Shown: positions 1 to 4,706 of the stretch, in pieces
Numbering within the stretch: the stretch's first letter is position 1
Layout of the letters: each line of letters starts with the position of its first letter
Assembly: GCA_002438785.1 (NCBI GenBank)
Contig: DJQS01000003.1
Coordinates: 1 to 6,214, forward strand
Length of the DNA: 6,214 nucleotides
Direction: 5' to 3'
Origin: Caryophanales bacterium UBA6380
GTDB lineage: Bacteria; Bacillota_I; Bacilli_A; RFN20; CAG-826
Notes under the pieces: generated by a model
Databases searched by the model: none
What the model was told of the DNA's origin: nothing
The model's input: only the letters and a program-made list of their open reading frames with translations
Translations under genes and position numbers: made by a program

Positions 1-207
1 AGCCAACTTTTCTCATAGTAAATTCAGTTTTTTTGGTAAAAAGCTGAATTAAGTCTGATAAAAAGCTAGCTATTTTAAAAAGCTGAATTTAGTTTAAGAA
101 TTTACGCAAAATCGATTTTTAATCCAAAATTATATTCTTTTTTTATAGAGTTTATACAAATTAATAAACTATCTAAAAAATTATAAAACCCTGCTGTTTC
201 TAATTAT
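1..207. other. AT-rich intergenic stretch without a visible gene
   Basis: No open reading frame of credible length lies here on either strand. The stretch holds a cluster of short repeats (21-93) and an AT-rich inverted repeat, AGTTTAT (149-155) with ATAAACT (164-170). A possible ATG on the minus strand at 16-14 reads out of the left edge as Met-Arg-Lys-Val-Gly. It has no ribosome site and too few codons to judge, so it is not called as a gene. The stretch may be the upstream region of a gene beyond the window or decayed mobile DNA. Confidence 0.5.
21..93. repeat. Short repeat cluster, AATTCAG(C)TTTTT units
   Basis: AAAAAGCTGAATTAAGT (38-54) recurs as AAAAAGCTGAATTTAGT (77-93), with 16 of 17 bases identical. 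The start of the motif, AAAAAGCT, appears again at 60-67. An inverted partner, AATTCAGTTTTTTT (21-34), faces the first copy, so 21-50 can fold into a hairpin with 7 pairs (AATTCAG/CTGAATT) plus an inner T5/A5 stem across a bulged G. No T tract fits a terminator. Its function is unknown. Confidence 0.5.
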
Positions 208-241
208 AAAAAAGAAAAAGTGGGACAAGCCCACCTTCTTT
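208..241 (-). terminator. Rho-independent terminator of the feo operon
   Basis: Read on the minus strand, GTGGG-CTTGT-CCCAC forms a five-pair GC-rich stem, flanked by GAA-rich and TTC-rich arms. It is followed directly by TTTTTCTTTTTT, a classic intrinsic terminator. It lies about 75 bases beyond the stop of the last feo-operon gene, with no gene between. The plus strand also has a modest T-rich run after the stem, so some bidirectional action is possible. Confidence 0.85.
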
Positions 242-256
242 GTTTTGGAGAAATAT

Positions 257-276
257 ATAAAGTTTTTCAACTTTAT
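257..276. other. AT-rich hairpin in the operon 3' UTR
   Basis: ATAAAGTT (257-264) and AACTTTAT (269-276) form a perfect eight-pair inverted repeat around a four-base loop. It lies in the transcribed tail between the last feo gene and the terminator. It could be a 3' stabilising structure, but AT-rich DNA yields such repeats by chance. Confidence 0.3.
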
Positions 277-296
277 GCTTTAATTATAATAAATAA

Positions 297-312
297 GTTA
301 ACCATAGTCAAC
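297..312. promoter_or_regulatory. Operator-like inverted repeat at the operon 3' end
   Basis: GTTAAC-CATA-GTCAAC has the same layout as the perfect palindrome in the feo promoter (GTTTAC-CAAA-GTAAAC, 3316-3331): two six-base arms around a four-base centre. With flanks, 16 of 21 bases agree. It starts 5 bases beyond the last gene's stop codon. As minus-strand RNA it can also fold with one G-U pair, so it may be only a 3' hairpin. Calling it a regulator site is an inference. Confidence 0.3.
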
Positions 313-316
313 ATTT

Positions 317-511
317 TTATTTATATTTTTTACAAGAACATTTTTTATGATATTTCTTATTATATGCTTTAACTAAAGCATTACCTTTATTTGCACATTC
401 GCCACAATCATTAGTAGGTATTCCTTTTATCTTTTTATAAACATATGAAGAAATAATACCTAAAACAATTAAGACAGTGATAACAATAATTAATATATCA
501 ATCCAATTCAT
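317..511 (-). CDS. FeoB-associated Cys-rich membrane protein
   Basis: A 64-residue protein that fits the small FeoB-associated Cys-rich membrane proteins often encoded directly after feoB in Firmicutes. Residues 3-25 form one hydrophobic helix (WIDILIIVITVLIVLGII...), followed by KKIK. By the positive-inside rule the Cys-bearing tail is cytoplasmic. The tail holds C36-G-E-C39 and C58-S-C60, two pairs that could bind Fe(II) or another metal, along with many Lys residues and H55. The precise role in the family is not established; assisting FeoB-mediated ferrous iron transport is inferred from context. The start lies 6 bases after the feoB stop. The upstream bases are all A/T apart from the G beginning a GAAAATT run, with no Shine-Dalgarno site, so translation probably depends on ribosomes finishing feoB. 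The stop is TAA, and the operon terminator follows at 208-241. Confidence 0.85.
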   Translation of the reverse strand: MNWIDILIIVITVLIVLGIISSYVYKKIKGIPTNDCGECANKGNALVKAYNKKYHKKCSCKKYK

Positions 512-517
512 AAAATT

Positions 518-2803
518 TTATTTAATTTTCTTTAAATCTCTATATTTATTATAATAAATAATACCAACAACAGTTAAAGCAATCACAGCCGCCCAAATAA
601 ATGATGTCCACCAGAATTCACCAATTGTATAAATCATTGTAGAAACAATATAGGACACAATAATCCAGAATAATAATGTCCATTTTAATGTACCTTTTCT
701 TAATTCTGCTTTAGCTGTAGCTACAGCTGCAAAACAAGGAATAGTCAACATATTAAATGCAATAAATGCAATTGCTCCTGGAACACTAATACCAGTTTGT
801 TGAATCATAATTGCAACTGCTTCGATACCGCCATCAGCTTCAACATCAACTGACTGGCCAATGAAGAAAGCAGCCAAAACGCCTAATGTTGCAACAACAT
901 TTTCTTTAGCAATAAGACCTGTTATAGCAGCAACAGCAAAAACCCATCCACCACTACGAAGTTGAGATCCAAATCCAAGAGGAGTAAATAATGGTTGAAT
1001 TAATTGTCCAATATTAGCAAGTATTGAATCTTTAACACCACCATCTTCAGCACCAATATATTGATATTGCCATGTAAAATTAGATAAGAACCAAATTAAA
1101 ATCGTAGATAATAAGATAATTGTAAATGCTTTTTTAACAAAGTGTTTACATTTATCCCATAAATGAATCATTAAAGCTTTAAATTGAGGTAAATGATAAG
1201 CAGGTAATTCCATAATAAATGGTGGAACTTCACCACGCATCGTAGTATTTCTCATAAATAAAACACTTACAATTGCTACGATCATACCTAATAAATACAT
1301 ACCCAAAGTAACTAATTCAGGATTACTAATATGGAATGCACTTGAAGCAAGACCACCAGCTACAGCAGTTAAAATAGGTAATTTAGCACCACAACTAAAG
1401 AAAGGAATGACACGAATAGTAGCAATTCTTTCTTCTTCACTAGCTAAAGTTCTAGTATTAATTGTAGCAGGAACACTACATCCAAATCCCATAATCATTG
1501 GAATAAAAGCACGACCAGATAAACCAAATTTTCTAAAAATTCTATCTAAAATGAATGCGACACGAGCCATATATCCTGTATCTTCCATAATAGAAAAGAA
1601 TAAGAATAACCAAAGAATTTGAGGTAAAAATCCTAAAACAGCAAACAAACCACCTAAAACACCATCACACACAAATCCAATTAGAGCAGGTTCTACTTTT
1701 GCCGCTTCCATTGCACCATTAATTGATGTAGTGATTAACCCTGTAATGCTATTTAATAAATTTGCACTAAATACACCAATAGAATTAATACCACCATCAG
1801 TCCAAAATAGTCCTTCAAAAGCTGTTCCCTCAAAATTCATTGAGAAATTTACACCCATAGCGCCTAAATAAAATAAATCTTCAGAAAATACAAAGTGGAA
1901 TATAACAAATAAAATCGCTATAAAAATTGGAATTCCAGCCCACTTATTAGTTAATACCTTATCAATTTTATCTGATAAAGTTAACTTCTTCTTACCTTCG
2001 ATTGTTTTTTCAGAACGTTTAATAAGAGGTGCAAAGTATTTAGTTATATATTTATAACGATCATCGGCTATAATTGCTTCAAAATCGTCACCAAAAGTGT
2101 CGCTTTTAAATTGATTCTTATACTCATCAACCATTTTAACTAAATCAGGATGATTTTTAGTTTCAATTTCATCATTTTCAACAAGTTTTATTGCATGAAA
2201 TAAAGGATTATTAACATTTTTTCCTCTAAAAGCAATCTCACAATCTTTTATTAAATGAATTAAATTACTATCATTTAGTACTGTAACACCCTTTCTAGAG
2301 TGGCAACTAGCTTCAATAGCCCTAGTCATTAATTCATCAAGATTTTTTTCTTTTAATGCGCTAATTTCAACAACCGGTACACCCAAGCGTTTTTCCAATT
2401 CATGAGAATCAATCTTATCTCCAGATTTTTCAAGGACATCCATCATATTTAAAGCAACAACAACTGGAACATCCATTTCTAATATTTGTGTTGTTAAATA
2501 TAAATTTCTTTCTAAATTGGTTGCATCTACAATATTAATTACACAATCTGGCTTATCATCTAATATAAAATTACGAGATACAACTTCTTCTGGAGTATAA
2601 GGAGATAAAGAATAAATACCAGGAAGGTCGACTATATCAACTTTTTCCTTACCTTTTTTATAAATTCCTTCTCTTTTATCAACAGTAACTCCAGGCCAAT
2701 TGCCAACATGAGCTGTTGAACCAGTAAGAGAGTTAAATAATGTTGTCTTACCACAATTTGGATTGCCAGCTAAGGCAAAATGTTTAATTACTTTTTCTTC
2801 CAT
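518..2803 (-). CDS. feoB: Ferrous iron transport protein B (GTPase/permease)
   Basis: A 761-residue FeoB that takes up Fe(II) across the cytoplasmic membrane. The N-terminal G domain has every motif: G1 GNPNCGKT (13-20), G2 Thr in GVTV (38-41), G3 DLPG (59-62), G4 NMMD (119-122) and G5 SAL (148-150). A helical spacer with GDI-like function follows (about 170-275). From about 288 on there are some ten hydrophobic segments, including the family's gate signatures MEDTGYMAR (406-414), GCSVPA (441-446), SCGAKLP (470-476) with the conserved Cys, and IPC (688-690). The length is close to E. coli FeoB (773). The protein ends in a basic tail, NKYRDLKKIK. The start is the ATG that shares its A with the feoA stop (TAATG). 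Only a weak GGTGG lies upstream, so coupling to feoA translation is likely. No truncation or missing motif is seen. Iron-dependent repression through the upstream operon promoter is inferred. Confidence 0.97.
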   Translation of the reverse strand: MEEKVIKHFALAGNPNCGKTTLFNSLTGSTAHVGNWPGVTVDKREGIYKKGKEKVDIVDLPGIYSLSPYTPEEVVSRNFILDDKPDCVINIVDATNLERNLYLTTQILEMDVPVVVALNMMDVLEKSGDKIDSHELEKRLGVPVVEISALKEKNLDELMTRAIEASCHSRKGVTVLNDSNLIHLIKDCEIAFRGKNVNNPLFHAIKLVENDEIETKNHPDLVKMVDEYKNQFKSDTFGDDFEAIIADDRYKYITKYFAPLIKRSEKTIEGKKKLTLSDKIDKVLTNKWAGIPIFIAILFVIFHFVFSEDLFYLGAMGVNFSMNFEGTAFEGLFWTDGGINSIGVFSANLLNSITGLITTSINGAMEAAKVEPALIGFVCDGVLGGLFAVLGFLPQILWLFLFFSIMEDTGYMARVAFILDRIFRKFGLSGRAFIPMIMGFGCSVPATINTRTLASEEERIATIRVIPFFSCGAKLPILTAVAGGLASSAFHISNPELVTLGMYLLGMIVAIVSVLFMRNTTMRGEVPPFIMELPAYHLPQFKALMIHLWDKCKHFVKKAFTIILLSTILIWFLSNFTWQYQYIGAEDGGVKDSILANIGQLIQPLFTPLGFGSQLRSGGWVFAVAAITGLIAKENVVATLGVLAAFFIGQSVDVEADGGIEAVAIMIQQTGISVPGAIAFIAFNMLTIPCFAAVATAKAELRKGTLKWTLLFWIIVSYIVSTMIYTIGEFWWTSFIWAAVIALTVVGIIYYNKYRDLKKIK

Positions 2804-3048
2804 TATTTGTTACCACCATCATTTAATTCAACTTCAACAAAAGAAGCTTCCGTTTTTCTCAATGTTAATTCATATCCTCTAATTGTAATTTCAATAGGAT
2901 CACCTAATGGAGCCTTTTTCATAAGAATAATTTCTGCTCCAGGAGTAACACCCATATCAAAGAGTCTACGCTTAATTTTTCCTTCTCCATCAACTTTAAC
3001 GATTCGGCCAGTCTCACCAACGTTAAAATCACTTAGCTTTTTTAGCAT
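2803..3048 (-). CDS. feoA: Ferrous iron transport protein A, FeoA (second copy in operon)
   Basis: An 81-residue cytoplasmic protein with the SH3-like FeoA fold. Recognisable blocks are the N-terminal LSDFNVGETGRIVKV, the central RRLFDMGVTPGAEI (about 27-40), and the C-terminal GDPIEITIRGYELTLRKTEA (about 49-68). FeoA is thought to bind FeoB and support its GTP-driven Fe(II) uptake. The start chosen is the ATG at 3048, six bases after GGGAGGA (3061-3055). An ATG five bases upstream (3053-3051) is in another frame and stops after Met-Arg-Cys. The TAA stop overlaps the feoB ATG by one base. The preceding FeoA-domain gene ends 15 bp upstream, so the two are co-transcribed. This copy is the more typical feoB partner of the two. 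Confidence 0.95.
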   Translation of the reverse strand: MLKKLSDFNVGETGRIVKVDGEGKIKRRLFDMGVTPGAEIILMKKAPLGDPIEITIRGYELTLRKTEASFVEVELNDGGNK

Positions 3049-3063
3049 CGCATTTCCTCCCTT

Positions 3064-3276
3064 CTAACGAACTAAAATTTTTGTCGCTATATCACTATCT
3101 AAGGCTAATCTACCATCTTTTACAGCAACAATAACACTTCCACCATTTGATTCTAATATAGTTAATTTTGAATCAATTGTAATACCTAAACTTTCTAGAT
3201 GTTTTTTAGTTTTTTCGTCTAATAAAATTTTAATTACAGTAAGAATTACATTTAAAGGTGCAATAATTAATGGCAT
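3064..3276 (-). CDS. feoA: FeoA-domain protein (first gene of feo operon)
   Basis: A 70-residue small FeoA-type protein that differs from its neighbour. It begins MPLIIAPLN and continues with a short β-strand plus EKTKKHLESLGI (about 21-32), then GGSVIVAVKDGRLALD (45-60) and DIATKILVR. This MPL-AP...LESLGI...GG-VIV-VK-RLA-D-A-KI pattern is the shorter FeoA type commonly placed first in Firmicute feoA-feoA-feoB operons. A role in FeoB function is inferred from the family and the operon. The start has an ideal AGGAGGT (3288-3282) five bases upstream. The stop is TAG, 15 bp before the next feoA. It is the promoter-proximal gene, so the divergent control region directly governs it. Confidence 0.92.
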   Translation of the reverse strand: MPLIIAPLNVILTVIKILLDEKTKKHLESLGITIDSKLTILESNGGSVIVAVKDGRLALDSDIATKILVR

Positions 3277-3302
3277 AACAAACCTCCTATAATAACGTCA
3301 AT

Positions 3303-3330
3303 ATTATAGCATTAAGTTTACCAAAGTAAA
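3303..3330 (-). promoter_or_regulatory. Predicted promoter of the feo operon
   Basis: On the minus strand a perfect TATAAT (3308-3303) lies 16 bases after TTTACT (3330-3325), a moderate -35. Transcription would start near 3296, leaving a leader of about 20 bases that contains the AGGAGGT ribosome site. The inverted repeat 3316-3331 covers the -35 and most of the spacer, a position that fits repression by occlusion. Confidence 0.7.
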
Positions 3331-3331
3331 C
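3316..3331. promoter_or_regulatory. Perfect inverted repeat, putative metalloregulator operator
   Basis: GTTTAC-CAAA-GTAAAC is a perfect six-base inverted repeat around a four-base centre. It overlaps the predicted feo promoter and lies in the region shared with the divergent DtxR/MntR-family gene. DtxR-family dimers bind palindromes of about this size next to iron or manganese transport genes, so it is the best operator candidate in the window. The match is by symmetry and position, not to a known consensus. Confidence 0.6.
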
Positions 3332-3339
3332 AAAAAATT

Positions 3340-3355
3340 AATGTAGGTTAACATT
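3340..3355. promoter_or_regulatory. Second imperfect inverted repeat in control region
   Basis: AATGT (3340-3344) and ACATT (3351-3355) flank AGGTTA. The AGGTTA core resembles a half of the DtxR/IdeR operator (TTAGGTTAG...). It lies just upstream of the regulator's -35 region and upstream of the feo promoter, so it could serve autoregulation. This is weaker than the site at 3316-3331 and may be chance. Confidence 0.3.
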
Positions 3356-3359
3356 TTTA

Positions 3360-3388
3360 TTTAAATATTAGAATTTCATTGATATAAT
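3360..3388 (+). promoter_or_regulatory. Predicted promoter of the regulator gene
   Basis: TATAAT (3383-3388) is preceded by TGA, giving an extended -10 (TG-N-TATAAT). A weak TTTAAA (3360-3365) sits 17 bases upstream. Transcription would start near 3395, only about 20 bases before the ATG of the regulator. Confidence 0.65.
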
Positions 3389-3396
3389 CTAAAAAA

Positions 3397-3410
3397 GTAA
3401 TTAAAATTAC
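3397..3410 (+). promoter_or_regulatory. Palindromic leader of the regulator mRNA
   Basis: GTAATT-AA-AATTAC is a perfect inverted repeat ending four bases before the regulator ATG, where a ribosome site would be expected. No AGGAGG-like sequence is present. The repeat lies at or just after the predicted transcription start, so it could be a DNA operator for autoregulation or a small RNA hairpin. Its role is unknown. Confidence 0.35.
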
Positions 3411-3414
3411 AAAT

Positions 3415-3801
3415 ATGGAAGAAAACTTAACAAAATCAATTGAAGATTATTTAGAGGCAATTTATATTTTTGAGTTAAATAATAATTCCCCTGTAAAATC
3501 TTTAACTCTTGCTCAATTTTTAAATGTTTCCAAACCAGCTGTAAATAAAGCTATGAACCGCTTAATAAATGATGGTTTTATCGAGAAAAAATATTATGGG
3601 TCAATCAGCTTAACAGATTCAGGTAGAGAAATAGGAAAGTCGATCTATGAAAAACATTGTGCATTAAAGGAATTTTTATTGGATTTAGGAGTTAGCGAAA
3701 AAACTGCTGAAAAAGAATGTTGCCTTATTGAGCACGTCATTTCTGATGAAACATTCAATAAAATAAAAGAGTTTAATATTAAAAAGAGGACTGAAAAATG
3801 A
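3415..3801 (+). CDS. DtxR/MntR-family metal-dependent transcriptional regulator
   Basis: A 128-residue DNA-binding protein of the DtxR/MntR family, which senses Fe(II) or Mn(II) and usually represses metal uptake genes. Residues 8-17 (SIEDYLEAIY) form the family's first helix. A winged helix-turn-helix covers about 28-68 (LAQFLNVSKPAVNKAMNRL, then wing and SLTDSG). A dimerisation/metal domain follows, with YEKHCALKEFLLDLGV and CCLIEHVIS. By alignment from memory, the likely ligands are D11 and E14 (as D8 and E11 of Bacillus MntR), H81 (H77), E106 and H107. The remaining ligand position is C103, as in DtxR/IdeR, where MntR has Glu. The metal is therefore not certain, but location opposite feo favours iron. 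There is no SH3-like C-terminal domain, so it is MntR-sized. The next gene overlaps its TGA stop. No Shine-Dalgarno site precedes the ATG; the start is set by the family's N-terminus and the first in-frame ATG. Confidence 0.92.
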   Translation: MEENLTKSIEDYLEAIYIFELNNNSPVKSLTLAQFLNVSKPAVNKAMNRLINDGFIEKKYYGSISLTDSGREIGKSIYEKHCALKEFLLDLGVSEKTAEKECCLIEHVISDETFNKIKEFNIKKRTEK

Positions 3802-4346
3802 AAAAAGTATTATGCGTTTTAACTGATAACTTTGAGGAAATTGAAGCTATTGGTACATTTGCGTTATTAAGTAGAGGCAAGGTTAGTGTTGATTTAGTTG
3901 CTTTAAGAAAAACAAATATTATTAAAGGAAAATATGGTTTAGAAATATTAGTAAAGAAAAATATAAGCGAAATTAAATCATCAGATTATGACTCTTTATT
4001 TATTGCAGGTGGGCATGAATATGTTGAATTAGAAAGTAATCAAGATTTTCTAAATTTAATCTTGGATTTTTATAAAGAAGATAAGATTATTGGTGCGATT
4101 TGTGCTGCTCCTACAATTCTTGGCAAACTTGGAATATTAAAAAATAAAAATTATACCTGTTTTAATGCAATGAACGAAGATTTTGGCGGAACCTTTATCG
4201 ACCATTATTGTGTTGTTGATAAAAATCTAGTAACAGGAAAAAGTGCAGCCGCTACAATTGAATTTGCTTTAACTTACCTAGAAGTCTTAACTTCAAAAGA
4301 AAATGCTGAATCAGCAAAAGAAAGAATTTATTATTATAATAAATAA
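3798..4346 (+). CDS. DJ-1/PfpI (ThiJ/YajL-like) family protein
   Basis: A 182-residue cytoplasmic protein with the DJ-1/ThiJ flavodoxin-like fold, of usual length for the family. It opens MKKVLCVLTDNFEEIEAIG, where E16 matches the Glu (E18 of human DJ-1) that contacts the reactive Cys. It then has AGG (70-72), the nucleophile elbow GAICAAP with C102, and the C-terminal TGKSAAATIEFAL (146-158). The residue equivalent to DJ-1 His126 is not His; the region reads YTCFNAMN, with C121, as in other bacterial relatives that lack it. Family members are linked to oxidative stress, thiol protection and α-oxoaldehyde handling. The substrate here cannot be read from sequence. The ATG overlaps the regulator stop (ATGA, 3798-3801), and AGAGGA (3785-3790) lies seven bases upstream, so the two are co-translated. 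This suggests a stress function tied to iron control. The stop is TAA, and no terminator is seen before the tRNA promoter. Confidence 0.9.
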   Translation: MKKVLCVLTDNFEEIEAIGTFALLSRGKVSVDLVALRKTNIIKGKYGLEILVKKNISEIKSSDYDSLFIAGGHEYVELESNQDFLNLILDFYKEDKIIGAICAAPTILGKLGILKNKNYTCFNAMNEDFGGTFIDHYCVVDKNLVTGKSAAATIEFALTYLEVLTSKENAESAKERIYYYNK

Positions 4347-4371
4347 TTTGCTAAAAAACATAAATTAACTA

Positions 4372-4401
4372 TTTACAAAGATAGCACTTTATGAGTATAA
4401 T
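4372..4401 (+). promoter_or_regulatory. Promoter of the tRNA-Asp/tRNA-Phe unit
   Basis: TTTACA (4372-4377) and a perfect TATAAT (4396-4401) are separated by 18 bases. Transcription would begin near 4408, seven bases before the mature tRNA-Asp. The good match suits strong stable-RNA expression. Confidence 0.75.
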
Positions 4402-4414
4402 TATTTAGCGCGAC

Positions 4415-4490
4415 GGACCAGTGGTGTAGCGGCTAACATGTCACTCTGTCACAGTGAAGATCGCGGGTTCGATCCCCGTCTGGTCCGCCA
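4415..4490 (+). tRNA. trnD: tRNA-Asp (GUC)
   Basis: The full cloverleaf is 76 bases including encoded CCA. The acceptor stem GGACCAG pairs with CTGGTCC, and the discriminator is G, as expected for Asp. The D stem is GTGT/ACAT. The anticodon stem TCACT/AGTGA holds loop CTGTCAC, with anticodon GTC at 4448-4450. The T arm is GCGGG-TTCGATC-CCCGT. It is the first gene of a two-tRNA transcript and reads GAC/GAU codons. Confidence 0.97.
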
Positions 4491-4505
4491 AACTTTAAAA
4501 ATATT

Positions 4506-4581
<76 letters not shown>

Positions 4582-4603
4582 TTAAATTGTTCCCCCTTAG
4601 AAT

Positions 4604-4626
4604 GAAGACATAAGTCTTCTTTTTTT
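4604..4626 (+). terminator. Terminator of the tRNA unit
   Basis: GAAGAC (4604-4609) and GTCTTC (4614-4619) form a six-pair stem with loop ATAA, followed by seven T residues (4620-4626). It lies 22 bases after tRNA-Phe and is oriented to end the tRNA transcript. Confidence 0.8.
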
Positions 4627-4654
4627 ATAAAAGCCTTCTATTTATGCTTAAAAT

Positions 4655-4689
4655 AAAAAAATTCCAGAAAAATTATCTGGAATTTTTTT
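4655..4689. terminator. Symmetrical terminator between convergent units
   Basis: A7-TTCCAGA (4655-4668) pairs perfectly with TCTGGAA-T7 (4676-4689) over 14 pairs around the loop AAAATTA. Each strand ends in a T tract, so it can act in both directions. Its main job is probably to end the aminopeptidase transcript, whose stop lies 17 bases away; on the plus strand it backs up the tRNA terminator. Confidence 0.85.
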
Positions 4690-4706
4690 ATTTATATAAG
4701 AATTAA

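Noticed and set aside
149..170. AGTTTAT/ATAAACT inverted repeat as a terminator
   Set aside because: The stem is all A/T but for two pairs at most, and neither strand has a T tract after it.
1407..1622. Plus-strand open frame of 71 codons inside feoB
   Set aside because: It lies wholly antisense to the conserved membrane domain of feoB, has no family features and no ribosome site; it is a shadow of the real gene.
3051..3053. ATG just upstream of the second feoA start as the true start
   Set aside because: It is in another frame and meets a stop after three codons; the ATG at 3048 is in frame with the conserved FeoA sequence and has ideal spacing to GGGAGGA.
2780..3067. Plus-strand open frame of 95 codons across feoA and the feoB start
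   Set aside because: It is antisense to a clear feoA gene and to the feoA-feoB junction. Its Ser/Pro/Phe-rich product is typical of a reversed frame.
3798..3801. UGA read as Trp, as in mycoplasmas
   Set aside because: The regulator ends in TGA exactly where the overlapping DJ-1 gene starts, and Trp residues in FeoB and the aminopeptidase are coded by TGG, so the standard bacterial code applies.
4582..4706. A small RNA or third tRNA between tRNA-Phe and the aminopeptidase gene
   Set aside because: The segment is accounted for by two terminator hairpins, and no further cloverleaf or promoter is visible.
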